From NCBI GenBank assembly GCA_903859265.1, contig CAIOLZ010000263.1, positions 1 through 16,534 of the forward strand: DNA of 16,534 bases, in the 5' to 3' direction. The position numbers and the translations under genes were made by a program. Shown in pieces: positions 1 through 7,237 of the stretch. The stretch's first letter is position 1. Each line of letters begins with the position of its first letter. The DNA is from an uncultured beta proteobacterium (lineage in GTDB: Bacteria > Pseudomonadota > Gammaproteobacteria > Burkholderiales > Burkholderiaceae_C). The notes under the pieces are model-generated. The model did not search any database. It was not told the origin of the DNA and saw nothing but the letters and a program-made list of their open reading frames with translations.

Positions 1-573
1 CAGCACGCCAGAGGCCAATACGCAGAGTCCACCCAACGCCCACCAGGCCCAGCGCCAGCCATGCAGCTGGTCGGCAGTGGCCTGCAAAACCCAGGGAACC
101 ACAAAGCTGGAGATCGCAACGCCAATACCCGTGCCCCCGTAATAAACCCCCAACAGCAAGCCAGCGCGCAAGGGATTACGGGCGCCCAGACGCGCCGCCA
201 GCAAACCGCCGGCCACGAACAGCAAAGCACTGGCAAACCCCGCCAGACAGCGCAGAATCAAAAGCGGTTGGACATCGGTTAAGAAACCGCTGAGCACCAT
301 AAAGCCGCTGGCCAACGCCGCCCCGACCATCAAAACCAGAGACGCTCCAAACCAGCGCATCAACACCGGTGTGGCAACGGCACCAAGAAAATATCCCCCA
401 GCATTGGCCGTGTTCATTGCGCCTGCCAGGGCGTAGGACCAGTTCAGGTCATGGCGCATGGGGGGCAGCAGCAAACCGTACGAAAAACGCGTGATTCCCA
501 GTGAAATCGCAGCACCCAGCGACATCGCAAAGGCCAAGGCCATGAGTCGATGTGGCGAGGCTTGCGTCTGCAT
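1..573 (-). CDS. YbfB/YjiJ-family MFS transporter, 3' end cut off by window
   Basis: Reading the minus strand from the ATG at 573-571 gives 191 open codons to the window edge with no stop, so the gene is partial at its C-terminus. The product begins MQTQASPHRLMALAFAMSLG and is strongly hydrophobic, with about six membrane helices in the visible part. The stretch around residues 30-60 (RFSYGLLLPPMRHDLNWSY, then AGAMNTANAGGYFLGA) is the typical N-terminal signature of the YbfB/YjiJ branch of the major facilitator superfamily, whose substrates are mostly unknown. The ATG overlaps the TGA of the upstream hemerythrin gene by one base (TGATG), so translation is probably coupled. The family call is from remembered similarity; the substrate cannot be inferred. 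Confidence 0.85.
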   Translation of the reverse strand, partial: MQTQASPHRLMALAFAMSLGAAISLGITRFSYGLLLPPMRHDLNWSYALAGAMNTANAGGYFLGAVATPVLMRWFGASLVLMVGAALASGFMVLSGFLTDVQPLLILRCLAGFASALLFVAGGLLAARLGARNPLRAGLLLGVYYGGTGIGVAISSFVVPWVLQATADQLHGWRWAWWALGGLCVLASGVL

Positions 574-1151
574 CAACCCACGCCGATGGGCGCCGGTGCC
601 CGCATCACAATGCGTGTGAACAACCGGTCATAAACCGGATCACGGGCCTGACCTCCTGCCAAGGGGTCGTGGTTACTGCCAAACGCATGGTCCAGCGCAT
701 GCCAATCCGCAGCATCCAGCACCCGCTCTGCGGCGGGTAATACCACCGACTCCTCAAGCCGCATGTGTACCAGATATTGCGCGATGTATCCCCGGGCCGC
801 ATCTTCAAACTTTTGTCGCCGCGACTCCCCCACCAACTCCCAGGCCAGCAGCAAGTGCTGAAGCTCGCGCACTGCAACTTCGCTGATGGCGTGGTCCGCC
901 GACAATTTGTCCAGAGTGGCTTGTATTTCCGGTGCATGCTGCGCAACCCTGGGAAACAGCAATTCCGTTTCTTTGGGATGGTGTAGCCGCTCGGGAAATT
1001 CATCAATGTAAAACAGCATCGCGCGCAGGACATCAAAGAATTGCTCGGGTGCATCATGCGGGCCGCGCTTGATCATCATTTCCATCGACTGCAACATCGC
1101 GCTGAGCGTGGCGTGCTCGTCACGAATGATTCGCAAAGTGGTGGGGTTCAT
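573..1151 (-). CDS. Hemerythrin domain-containing protein
   Basis: This is a 192-residue soluble protein with no signal peptide. It carries the ligand pattern expected of a di-iron hemerythrin fold: H13 (DEHATL), the HHPKE segment at 57-61, H87 in SADH, and H129 with E133 in HMRLEE. Hemerythrin-domain proteins bind O2 or NO or store and repair iron, but the sequence does not decide between these roles. The start at 1151 is supported by a GAAGGAGAA ribosome-binding site about seven bases upstream. The stop overlaps the ATG of the following MFS gene by one base. A 16-bp FNR/FixK-like palindrome lies 55-70 bases upstream of the start, which fits an oxygen- or NO-responsive promoter. The neighbouring upstream gene is a chemoreceptor in the same orientation. 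Confidence 0.9.
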   Translation of the reverse strand: MNPTTLRIIRDEHATLSAMLQSMEMMIKRGPHDAPEQFFDVLRAMLFYIDEFPERLHHPKETELLFPRVAQHAPEIQATLDKLSADHAISEVAVRELQHLLLAWELVGESRRQKFEDAARGYIAQYLVHMRLEESVVLPAAERVLDAADWHALDHAFGSNHDPLAGGQARDPVYDRLFTRIVMRAPAPIGVG

Positions 1152-1205
1152 GGCGCTTCTCCTTCGGGTAATTCGCCTAGAGTCTCACAGGATGGGAGTG
1201 GCGAG

Positions 1206-1221
1206 GTTGACACATGTCAAC
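1206..1221. promoter_or_regulatory. FNR/FixK-type palindrome upstream of the hemerythrin gene
   Basis: The sequence GTTGACACATGTCAAC has two 7-base arms around a CA centre. Its core TTGAC-N4-GTCAA fits the Crp/Fnr-superfamily pattern TTGA-N6-TCAA used by FNR, FixK and Dnr regulators. It lies directly after the chemoreceptor stop codon and is centred about 62 bases before the hemerythrin ATG, a plausible activator position. No convincing -10 box was found downstream. The match is seen; the regulator is inferred. Confidence 0.55.
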
Positions 1222-2823
1222 TCAGGTCAAGCGCAAAGCAGGGTTGGCGGTTGACGTTCCAGCGCGCAGCTTGAACTTGCGCACGACTTCGGCCAGGCGA
1301 TCGGCTTGCTCCTGCAACGACTCGGCGGCCGCTGCCGACTGCTCCACCAGCGCCGCGTTTTGCTGGGTCATCTGGTCTATCTCGTGGACAGTTTCATTGA
1401 CTCCGGAGATCCCGATCGACTGCTCGCTCGATGCCGTCGAGATTTCTGCAATGATGCCGCCCACCTTTTGAGCACCACCGACCATCTCCATCATCGCAGC
1501 ACCCGCCTCTTCCGCCAGATGAACACCGCCATCGACTGCACTGACGCTGGCTTGAATCAGGCCCTTGATGTCGTTGGCGGCCTGGGCCGAGCGCTGCGCC
1601 AGCAAACGCACTTCGCTGGCAACCACCGCAAAGCCGCGGCCCTGCTCACCCGCGCGGGCTGCTTCCACCGCCGCATTGAGGGCCAGAATGTTGGTCTGAA
1701 ACGCGATGGAATCGATGAGGCCAATGATGTCACCGATCTTGCGGCTGGACGCCGAAATCTCATGCATGCTGGTCACCACATGGGATACTTTTTGCCCGCC
1801 CAGGGTCGCCTGGCTGGAGGCAGCACTGGCAAGCTGGTTGGCGCTTTGCGCTGACGACGCCGTTTGCTGCAGTGTGCTGAGCAGTTCGGCAATCGACGAG
1901 GCCATGGACTGCACGTTGCCTGCAGCGCGCTCGGTGCGCGACGACAAATCTTGGTTCCCGGAGGCAATCTCCTGGCTGGCCGACGCAATGCTTTCACTGG
2001 CTTCCCGCAAGTCACCCACGGTTCCGGCAAGACTTCTGCGCATGGTCTCCAGAGACCGCAGTAAATCAGCGACCTCATCTTTGCCTTCCACCCGAATGTC
2101 AAAAGACAAATCACCACTGGAAATGGACTGTGCAATTTCACGCGCCTGCTCCAGCGGTTTACAAATTGCCTGCATATTGAGCCAGGTCAGCGGCACCACG
2201 ACCAACACCATGACTACCACCGCCAAGGCAAACAACTTTTTGGTCGTCTCGCTCGCGCTTTCCTGGTCTGACATCGCGGTACCTGCTTCGCGGTTCACCA
2301 CATCTTCAAGCTTTTGCAACTGCTTTTCCAGTTCGGCAAAAGCCTGATCGGCCTTTTCGGCCATGGCCGAACCATTGGTCGCGTTGGTCACGAAGCCGTT
2401 GTCCAGCTCGGTTGCCACCGGTTTGAAGGCGGCAGCGTATGCGGTAAGCTGCTTTTTGATGTCCTCCGATGCCTGCTTGACCTCCGCACTGCCAGAACCT
2501 GCCAATGAGTCGCACTGCGCAGTTGCACGATCAAGGCTTTCGCTCCAGAGCTTCATCGTGGCCTTGACGGCCAGCGGTTTCTCATACTCAATGATCATTT
2601 CCTTTTGACGGATCAGCACTCGACCGAGTTCAAACTGCAAACGGGACAGATGCCCTGCATCGGAAAAAGTGTTGTCAATAAAGTTCTGGCTCAGGGTCTG
2701 AATGCGAAACATGCCCCACATACCGGCGCCGCCGAGCATCGATAACAAAACAAGCACCACACCGATCGCCCCCACCATACGAATCCGGATAGAAAACATC
2801 CGCATCATTGACAGCATTGACAT
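1222..2823 (-). CDS. Methyl-accepting chemotaxis protein
   Basis: This 533-residue transmembrane chemoreceptor senses a ligand outside the inner membrane and signals through CheA/CheW. Membrane helix 1 is at about residues 17-39 and helix 2 at about 197-219. They enclose a roughly 155-residue periplasmic region of the size and helical character of a four-helix-bundle sensor. A HAMP region follows at about 221-273, then the coiled-coil signalling domain. The hairpin tip around residues 375-407 (NILALNAAVEAARAGEQGRG, then FAVVASEVR) is the highly conserved MCP signature. There is no C-terminal NWETF-like pentapeptide for CheR binding. The start at 2823 has an AGGAG six bases upstream. No chemotaxis (che) genes are nearby, so this is an orphan receptor of unknown ligand. 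Confidence 0.95.
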   Translation of the reverse strand: MSMLSMMRMFSIRIRMVGAIGVVLVLLSMLGGAGMWGMFRIQTLSQNFIDNTFSDAGHLSRLQFELGRVLIRQKEMIIEYEKPLAVKATMKLWSESLDRATAQCDSLAGSGSAEVKQASEDIKKQLTAYAAAFKPVATELDNGFVTNATNGSAMAEKADQAFAELEKQLQKLEDVVNREAGTAMSDQESASETTKKLFALAVVVMVLVVVPLTWLNMQAICKPLEQAREIAQSISSGDLSFDIRVEGKDEVADLLRSLETMRRSLAGTVGDLREASESIASASQEIASGNQDLSSRTERAAGNVQSMASSIAELLSTLQQTASSAQSANQLASAASSQATLGGQKVSHVVTSMHEISASSRKIGDIIGLIDSIAFQTNILALNAAVEAARAGEQGRGFAVVASEVRLLAQRSAQAANDIKGLIQASVSAVDGGVHLAEEAGAAMMEMVGGAQKVGGIIAEISTASSEQSIGISGVNETVHEIDQMTQQNAALVEQSAAAAESLQEQADRLAEVVRKFKLRAGTSTANPALRLT

Positions 2824-2902
2824 GGGAACTCCTGCAAGGTTTTATAGTGATGGGTTGTTAACCGATGGTACCGGCGGATTGTTCCAAAGTTATTGCCACA
2901 CA

Positions 2903-2918
2903 ACAAGATTTGTCTTGT
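2903..2918. repeat. Inverted repeat in the divergent chemoreceptor/pirin gap
   Basis: The 16-base sequence ACAAGATTTGTCTTGT has 6-base arms around TTTG. It lies in the 177-base gap between the divergent chemoreceptor and pirin genes and could be an operator for either. No regulator family was recognised from it. Confidence 0.35.
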
Positions 2919-2927
2919 CCGGCCCGA

Positions 2928-2941
2928 TTGACGCGGGTCAG
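2928..2941. promoter_or_regulatory. Imperfect FNR/FixK-like site in the divergent gap
   Basis: TTGACGCGGGTCAG matches TTGAC-N4-GTCAA at all but the final base. Its centre is about 66 bases before the pirin ATG and about 111 bases before the chemoreceptor start. It is the second such site in 1.8 kb, the first being at 1206-1221. A single short imperfect match may occur by chance. Confidence 0.3.
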
Positions 2942-3000
2942 CCCTTGAGACACAAAGTTTTATCCCAATCTCTGCAAAATTAACACCCGGGGAATCACAG

Positions 3001-3936
3001 ATGCCGCAATCCTTTACCGACACCGCCCCAAACTTTCGCGGTGTCGAACGTTTGGTCCGCGGCACGCCCACATCGGACGGCGCCGGCGTCAAACTCACGC
3101 GCGTGCTGACGCAGGACCTGCAACACCGCCTGGACCCCTTTTTGATGCTGGACAACTTTGCCAGCGACAACCCGGACGACTACGGCGCAGGATTTCCTGA
3201 CCACCCGCACCGCGGCTTTGAAACCGTTACCTACATGATCGCCGGGCGCATGCGCCACAAGGACAGCGCAGGCAATGAAGGCCTGCTGCAAAACGGCGGG
3301 GTGCAATGGATGACTGCGGGCAGCGGCTTGGTACACAGCGAAATGCCAGAACAGGAAGCCGGCGTGATGGAGGGCTTTCAACTCTGGCTTAACTTGCCCG
3401 CCAAAGACAAGCTATGCCGGCCCTCTTACCGCGACATTCAAAGCGCAAACGTTCCAGAATTGACCACGCCCACGCCAAACCCGGATGGCTCGCCCGGTGG
3501 CGTGCTGGTACGGGTGATCTCGGGATCAAGCCATGGCGTCAAAGGCGCCATGCACCGTCCCGCTACAACACACCCAACGGACACGCTCTACCTTGACCTG
3601 CACTTTCCCGCCGCAGGCGCCGATTTCCTGCAAGACATACCGGCCGGCTACAACGCTTTTTTGTACGCCTACCGTGGACAGGCCAACATCATGGACGCGC
3701 AGGGCCATCCAACGGCCGTTCCAAGCCAGCGGATGGCGATTTTCGACAACACAGGCGACGCGGTGCGCATCAGGGCACAGGGCGCCCGCGCGCTGCTGAT
3801 TGCCGGGCGTCCCTTGAAAGAGCCCATTGCCCAATACGGCCCCTTTGTCATGAACACCCGCGAAGAGTTGATTGCCGCCGTAGAAGACTTTCAGAACGGC
3901 CGCATGAACAGCGGCGCACAAAAACAGGCCAACTGA
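3001..3936 (+). CDS. Pirin family protein
   Basis: This is a 311-residue cytosolic bicupin. The N-terminal cupin carries the metal-binding pattern of pirins: H68 and H70 in DHPHRGFE, then H112 and E114 in LVHSEMP. These correspond in arrangement to the three-His, one-Glu iron site of human pirin. The segment WMTAGSGLVHSEMP is a strong family hallmark. Bacterial pirins include quercetin 2,3-dioxygenases and proteins that modulate pyruvate dehydrogenase; the substrate here is not predictable. A purine-rich GGGGAA lies about seven bases before the ATG. The length matches the upper end of the family. The TGA stop directly abuts the stop of the convergent rdgC gene. An imperfect FNR-like site lies about 66 bases upstream. 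Confidence 0.93.
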   Translation: MPQSFTDTAPNFRGVERLVRGTPTSDGAGVKLTRVLTQDLQHRLDPFLMLDNFASDNPDDYGAGFPDHPHRGFETVTYMIAGRMRHKDSAGNEGLLQNGGVQWMTAGSGLVHSEMPEQEAGVMEGFQLWLNLPAKDKLCRPSYRDIQSANVPELTTPTPNPDGSPGGVLVRVISGSSHGVKGAMHRPATTHPTDTLYLDLHFPAAGADFLQDIPAGYNAFLYAYRGQANIMDAQGHPTAVPSQRMAIFDNTGDAVRIRAQGARALLIAGRPLKEPIAQYGPFVMNTREELIAAVEDFQNGRMNSGAQKQAN

Positions 3937-4857
3937 TCAGGCCGGTGCAGCCGGTGATGCACTCTCACCACCAAGCACTTCGAGCAGCTCCGGAATCAGC
4001 TGCTTAAGTTCACCGGTTGCTATTGCCACGTCGGTATCAAAATTGTCGTCCTTTCCGTCCGAGGCCAGCGCCGTAGCCGCTTCCAGCGCGACATCCAGCA
4101 CAGCGACTTTTTTGAGCTGCAACGCTTCGGTCAAGACAAACGAAACACGGCTACTCCAGGTCATGGCCAGGCGGGTGGGCATCTTGCCAAGGGCAATGTG
4201 GTGCGCCACCTCATCCGTGTCCAGCGCGTGGCGGGTGTACCGGACCACTGCTTTCGACTCATCCGCGGCCTTGAGTTCACACTCGCGGTCAACGCTGAAA
4301 GCAGGTGGCGCCTCTTTGGTGGACAACCACATTGCCATCGCTGCGGCTGGCGAAATCCGGGTGTCAACCATTTGCACGGCCAGGCCGCTCACTGCCTTTA
4401 CCAGACAGGTGAGCACCTCGTCGGCCCTGGCCTGGCTGGCAGCGTCGAGCACCAATAACCCGGCCTTGGGATCGACCCATACCAATGCCGTTGCCTGCTT
4501 TGTGAATGCCATGGGCAACAGCGACAAACGTGCATCTTCACGAATATCGCGAATCTCTTTGCGACCCGGTTTGCGACCGGTGGTGGTTTCAATATGCTGT
4601 ATCTGCTCATCTGCTTTGCGCTTGACAACCGAGCCCGGTATGACCTTGGCCTCGAACATCAGCTTCATGATCCACTGACCGCCCACAATCTCCAGCAAGG
4701 GGCCATGTTCAACACCTCGGGGTTCAACCCAGCCCACTGCTTTTTCCTGACTTGCTCCACACTCCACAAAACGGGCCTCCTGCAGAGCCCCTTCCAAAAC
4801 CGCTGCATCAACCTGCCATGGCGACACCAGACGGTACATCATTACGTTCTTGAACAC
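3937..4857 (-). CDS. rdgC: Recombination-associated protein RdgC
   Basis: This 306-residue protein fits RdgC, a toroidal DNA-binding dimer that restrains RecA-mediated recombination and is linked to replication-fork repair. The N-terminus MFKNVMMYRLVSPW, the stretch GGQWIMKLMFEAKVIPGSVV and the segment GRKPGRKEIRDIREDARLSL are family-typical. The length is close to the usual ~300 residues. The start codon is GTG at 4857, supported by AAAGGGG four bases upstream and by the conserved MFKN beginning. A perfect TTGACA -35-like hexamer occurs at 4919-4914 on this strand, though no good -10 follows at 17 bases. The stop abuts that of pirin with no spacer, so there is no room for a separate terminator. 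Confidence 0.95.
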   Translation of the reverse strand: MFKNVMMYRLVSPWQVDAAVLEGALQEARFVECGASQEKAVGWVEPRGVEHGPLLEIVGGQWIMKLMFEAKVIPGSVVKRKADEQIQHIETTTGRKPGRKEIRDIREDARLSLLPMAFTKQATALVWVDPKAGLLVLDAASQARADEVLTCLVKAVSGLAVQMVDTRISPAAAMAMWLSTKEAPPAFSVDRECELKAADESKAVVRYTRHALDTDEVAHHIALGKMPTRLAMTWSSRVSFVLTEALQLKKVAVLDVALEAATALASDGKDDNFDTDVAIATGELKQLIPELLEVLGGESASPAAPA

Positions 4858-4972
4858 GCGACCCCTTTATAGACAAACACCGTCGATAAACCAATTACGC
4901 GGCGCGGCCATATTGTCAACGCTGACGCGATGTCGAGCCCGGGCTGCAAAACGAATTACTTTACAAACTCTT

Positions 4973-4985
4973 ATTGCGGCGCAAT
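4973..4985. promoter_or_regulatory. 13-bp palindrome upstream of the Spy/CpxP-like gene
   Basis: ATTGCG-G-CGCAAT is a perfect dyad with a single central base, about 86 bases before the ATG of the Spy/CpxP-like gene and inside the divergent gap with rdgC. It is a possible operator for an envelope-stress or metal-responsive regulator. It does not resemble the CpxR box (GTAAA-N5-GTAAA). No protein could be assigned. Confidence 0.35.
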
Positions 4986-5070
4986 GCACCTGATACAAGA
5001 ACCACCGAAACTTTGCCCACCCATACGACCACAAGCGTCTGCGGGCCCCACTGAAAATCAAGGACTCAAC

Positions 5071-5526
5071 ATGAAAAAACTAATCGCTTCCCTCCTCGTC
5101 GCTGGCGCACTGACAGGTGCCACAGTCGCGGCCCTGGCTCAAAGCTCCGACGGCAACATGGGACACATGGACCCGGCCAAAATGGAGCAAATGGTCAATC
5201 GCCACCTGGCCGACTTCAAAGCCAAACTCAAGCTCGCCCCTTCGCAGGAAGCAGCTTGGACCACATTTGCCAACGCCATGAAACCGTCCGGTGAAATGAA
5301 AGCCAAGCGCCCGGATCACGCCGACATGGAAAAGCTTGCATTGCCCGAGCGCATCGACAAAATGCGCGCTTTCCGCAAGGAGCGCATGGCCGCCATGGAC
5401 GCCGCCATGGACAAACGCGATGAGGCCATCAAGACTTTTTACGCCACCCTGACCCCGGAACAGAAAAAAATTGCTGACGAAGAACACAGCAAAATGATGC
5501 ACCACCACCACCACCCGGACATGTAG
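5071..5526 (+). CDS. Spy/CpxP-like periplasmic chaperone, Met- and His-rich
   Basis: This is a 151-residue exported protein. A signal peptide covers about residues 1-23 (MKK start, hydrophobic core, ALA|Q cleavage site). The mature part is a short helical protein with the LTxxQ-type motif LTPEQKK at 127-133, the hallmark of Spy/CpxP/ZraP relatives. These act as periplasmic refolding or stress-sensing chaperones. There are fifteen Met residues in all. The C-terminus ends KMMHHHHHPDM, so a metal-binding role (copper, nickel or zinc) is plausible but inferred. An upstream in-frame ATG at 4930 was rejected. The start at 5071 has AAGGA six bases upstream and directly opens the signal peptide. A palindrome at 4973-4985 may be its operator. 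Confidence 0.82.
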   Translation: MKKLIASLLVAGALTGATVAALAQSSDGNMGHMDPAKMEQMVNRHLADFKAKLKLAPSQEAAWTTFANAMKPSGEMKAKRPDHADMEKLALPERIDKMRAFRKERMAAMDAAMDKRDEAIKTFYATLTPEQKKIADEEHSKMMHHHHHPDM

Positions 5527-5573
5527 AACCGCAGCGCACAAGCATCACCGGTTTAAACTGCATGGGAGTCGCC

Positions 5574-6416
5574 ATGCAGCCCAACAACAGCACGCCCCAC
5601 ATCAAAACCATCGGCCTGATGCAGCCCTTGGTGTGGCTGGTATTGGGCTGGAGAGACATTGCACGTGCGGGCTGGCCCAGCATCGCACATGGTCTGGCAC
5701 TGAGCGTTGCTGGCATCAGTATCGTACTGGTGGCGCACAACCGGTTCTGGCTCCTGGCAGGATCGTTGTCAGGTTTTCTGGTGGTTGCCCCGGCATTGGC
5801 CACCAGCCTTTATGCCCTGAGCCGCGCGATTGAACGCAAAGAAAAACCCAACTTTGCTGTTGTCACGAAAACCTGGCTGAACTGGCACCACAGCAGCTTC
5901 AACAAATGGGGCAACGAATATTGGTGCATGGTGCAATTTGGCGTACTGCTCGGATTGGCAGCAACAGGGTGGGTATTGACTTCGGCTGCTCTGATCACGC
6001 TGCTGGCGCCAATGCCCATCCATACGCCACTGGACTTTGTGCACCACGTCATGCTCAACCCGGACAGCCAGTTGTTTTCGCTTTGGCTGGCGCTTGGTGG
6101 CGTCATGGCAGCGCCCATGTTTGCCTCCAGCGTGGTGGCCATGCCGCTGCTGCTGGATCGCCGCTTACCCCTGTTGCAAGCCATCCTGACCAGCTGGAAA
6201 ACGGTGCTGGCCAACCCGTTGCCCATGGCTTTTTGGGCCAGCTTGCTGATGGGTTTTACGCTGTTGGGTATCGCATCTTTAATGATCGGTCTGGTTCTGG
6301 TTATCCCGATGCTGGGACACGCCAGCTGGCACGCCTACCGTGATCTTGTAGATGCCTCGATGCTGCCGCTGCGGGAACCCGCATCAGCGCCTGACAGCCG
6401 CTTTAAAGCACTCTGA
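5574..6416 (+). CDS. DUF2189 domain-containing membrane protein
   Basis: The product is a 280-residue integral inner-membrane protein with about six hydrophobic segments. Its N-terminal region (QPLVWLVLGWRDIARAGWPS, followed by a long hydrophobic stretch and a Leu-Tyr-Ala-Leu-Ser-Arg segment) fits the DUF2189 family of unknown function. The track of Trp and His residues in TWLNWHHSSFNKW is notable. ATG codons at 5562 and 5574 are both in frame. I chose 5574 because GGGAG sits five bases upstream of it and nothing suitable precedes 5562. The TGA overlaps the ATG of the DUF2788 gene by one base, so the two are probably cotranslated. Confidence 0.8.
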   Translation: MQPNNSTPHIKTIGLMQPLVWLVLGWRDIARAGWPSIAHGLALSVAGISIVLVAHNRFWLLAGSLSGFLVVAPALATSLYALSRAIERKEKPNFAVVTKTWLNWHHSSFNKWGNEYWCMVQFGVLLGLAATGWVLTSAALITLLAPMPIHTPLDFVHHVMLNPDSQLFSLWLALGGVMAAPMFASSVVAMPLLLDRRLPLLQAILTSWKTVLANPLPMAFWASLLMGFTLLGIASLMIGLVLVIPMLGHASWHAYRDLVDASMLPLREPASAPDSRFKAL

Positions 6417-6625
6417 TGTTCGGATTCAGCGAAGAACAACTGTCGGCTTTCGGGCTCACATTCGGGGTGGGCGCCTTCATGCTCTACATGCTGTTCATCA
6501 TCGGGCAGCTTGCCTGGGAATCCAAGGCCGGAAAGTTCGGAACCTTCGTGATCTTTCTCGGCCTGGCTTTTGGCATGGTGGGATTTGCCGCCAAACTGGT
6601 CATTCAATGGTTTCTGACCCGCTAA
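6416..6625 (+). CDS. DUF2788 domain-containing small membrane protein
   Basis: This 69-residue protein has two membrane helices, at about residues 13-32 and 41-64, separated by a short loop (ESKAGKFG). The beginning MFGFSEEQLSAFGLTFGVGA and the loop sequence are typical of the DUF2788 family, which is common in betaproteobacteria and has no known function. The ATG overlaps the stop of the DUF2189 gene (TGATG). It ends six bases from the stop of the convergent NnrU gene. A partner role with the DUF2189 protein is suggested only by the coupling. Confidence 0.88.
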   Translation: MFGFSEEQLSAFGLTFGVGAFMLYMLFIIGQLAWESKAGKFGTFVIFLGLAFGMVGFAAKLVIQWFLTR

Positions 6626-6631
6626 AACATC

Positions 6632-7210
6632 TCAGCCAAACGGCTTGACGCCAATCAACAGCCCGTGCAGCCAGAAAGTAAACAGCGCCCAGCTCAGCAC
6701 GCCCACAGCGACCGCCATGACCGTTCCGCGGGTCGTCGCAATCACCGGCTGAACATTTTGAGCACGGTCACGCTTGCGAGCCACGATAAAAGCCAGCACG
6801 GCCCACACCAGAAAAGAACCAAACAAAATGAGGTGAGCCACACTTCCATTGGCCATCAAATGGGCCAACGCCCAAGTTTTTACGGCCAGCAGCATGGGAT
6901 GGCCAACACGCGCCTTGATCGCGTTCGGCGGGCCGTATGCTGAAGCCAGAAAAATAAAAGCCATCAAGGTCAAAGGGGCGGCAATGTGGCGCATCGCCAC
7001 CGGCGGGTTCCACAGCATGGTCGGAGCTTCACGGGCGACACCAAATCCCCACACCAGCAAAGCAAAGCCCGCCAATGCCACCAGCGACAGCATGCCTTTG
7101 TACGATTTTTCGCCCATATTTTGGACAGTGCGGCTACGCCATGTTTCTGCAAATATACGTACGGAATGTGACCCTAAAAAAACAACCAGTCCGGCGATCA
7201 AATACAACAT
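6632..7210 (-). CDS. NnrU family membrane protein
   Basis: This is a 192-residue integral membrane protein with five to six predicted helices. Family features include LGSHSVRIFAETWR at about 12-25 (H15), RHIAAPLTL (H75), GHPMLLAVKTWALAHLMANG (H104, H117) and GSFLVWAVL. NnrU was named for a gene needed for nitrite and NO respiration in Rhodobacter. The family is related to plant zeta-carotene isomerase Z-ISO, a heme protein, so the conserved His residues may bind heme. No denitrification genes are visible here, so the role is open. I used the ATG at 7210, which has GAGAGGA eight bases upstream. A TTG at 7237 would add nine residues before the expected N-terminus. The diguanylate cyclase gene lies 27 bases upstream. 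Confidence 0.88.
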   Translation of the reverse strand: MLYLIAGLVVFLGSHSVRIFAETWRSRTVQNMGEKSYKGMLSLVALAGFALLVWGFGVAREAPTMLWNPPVAMRHIAAPLTLMAFIFLASAYGPPNAIKARVGHPMLLAVKTWALAHLMANGSVAHLILFGSFLVWAVLAFIVARKRDRAQNVQPVIATTRGTVMAVAVGVLSWALFTFWLHGLLIGVKPFG

Positions 7211-7237
7211 TAAAAGTGTCCTCTCAATTTCAAACAA

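Noticed and set aside
2880..2905. Sigma-54 promoter for the chemoreceptor (TGGCA/TTTGG on the minus strand)
   Set aside because: The spacing between the GG and GC elements is off by one base and the second element is poor.
4930..5070. In-frame N-terminal extension of the Spy/CpxP-like protein
   Set aside because: The extra 47 residues precede a perfect signal peptide, and the ATG at 5071 has its own ribosome-binding site.
5502..5516. Penta-His run as a cloning tag artefact
   Set aside because: It is embedded in a natural Met/His-rich C-terminus (KMMHHHHHPDM) with ordinary chromosomal sequence on both sides.
7211..7237. TTG start at 7237 for the NnrU protein
   Set aside because: The ATG at 7210 has a good ribosome-binding site and matches the usual N-terminus of the family.
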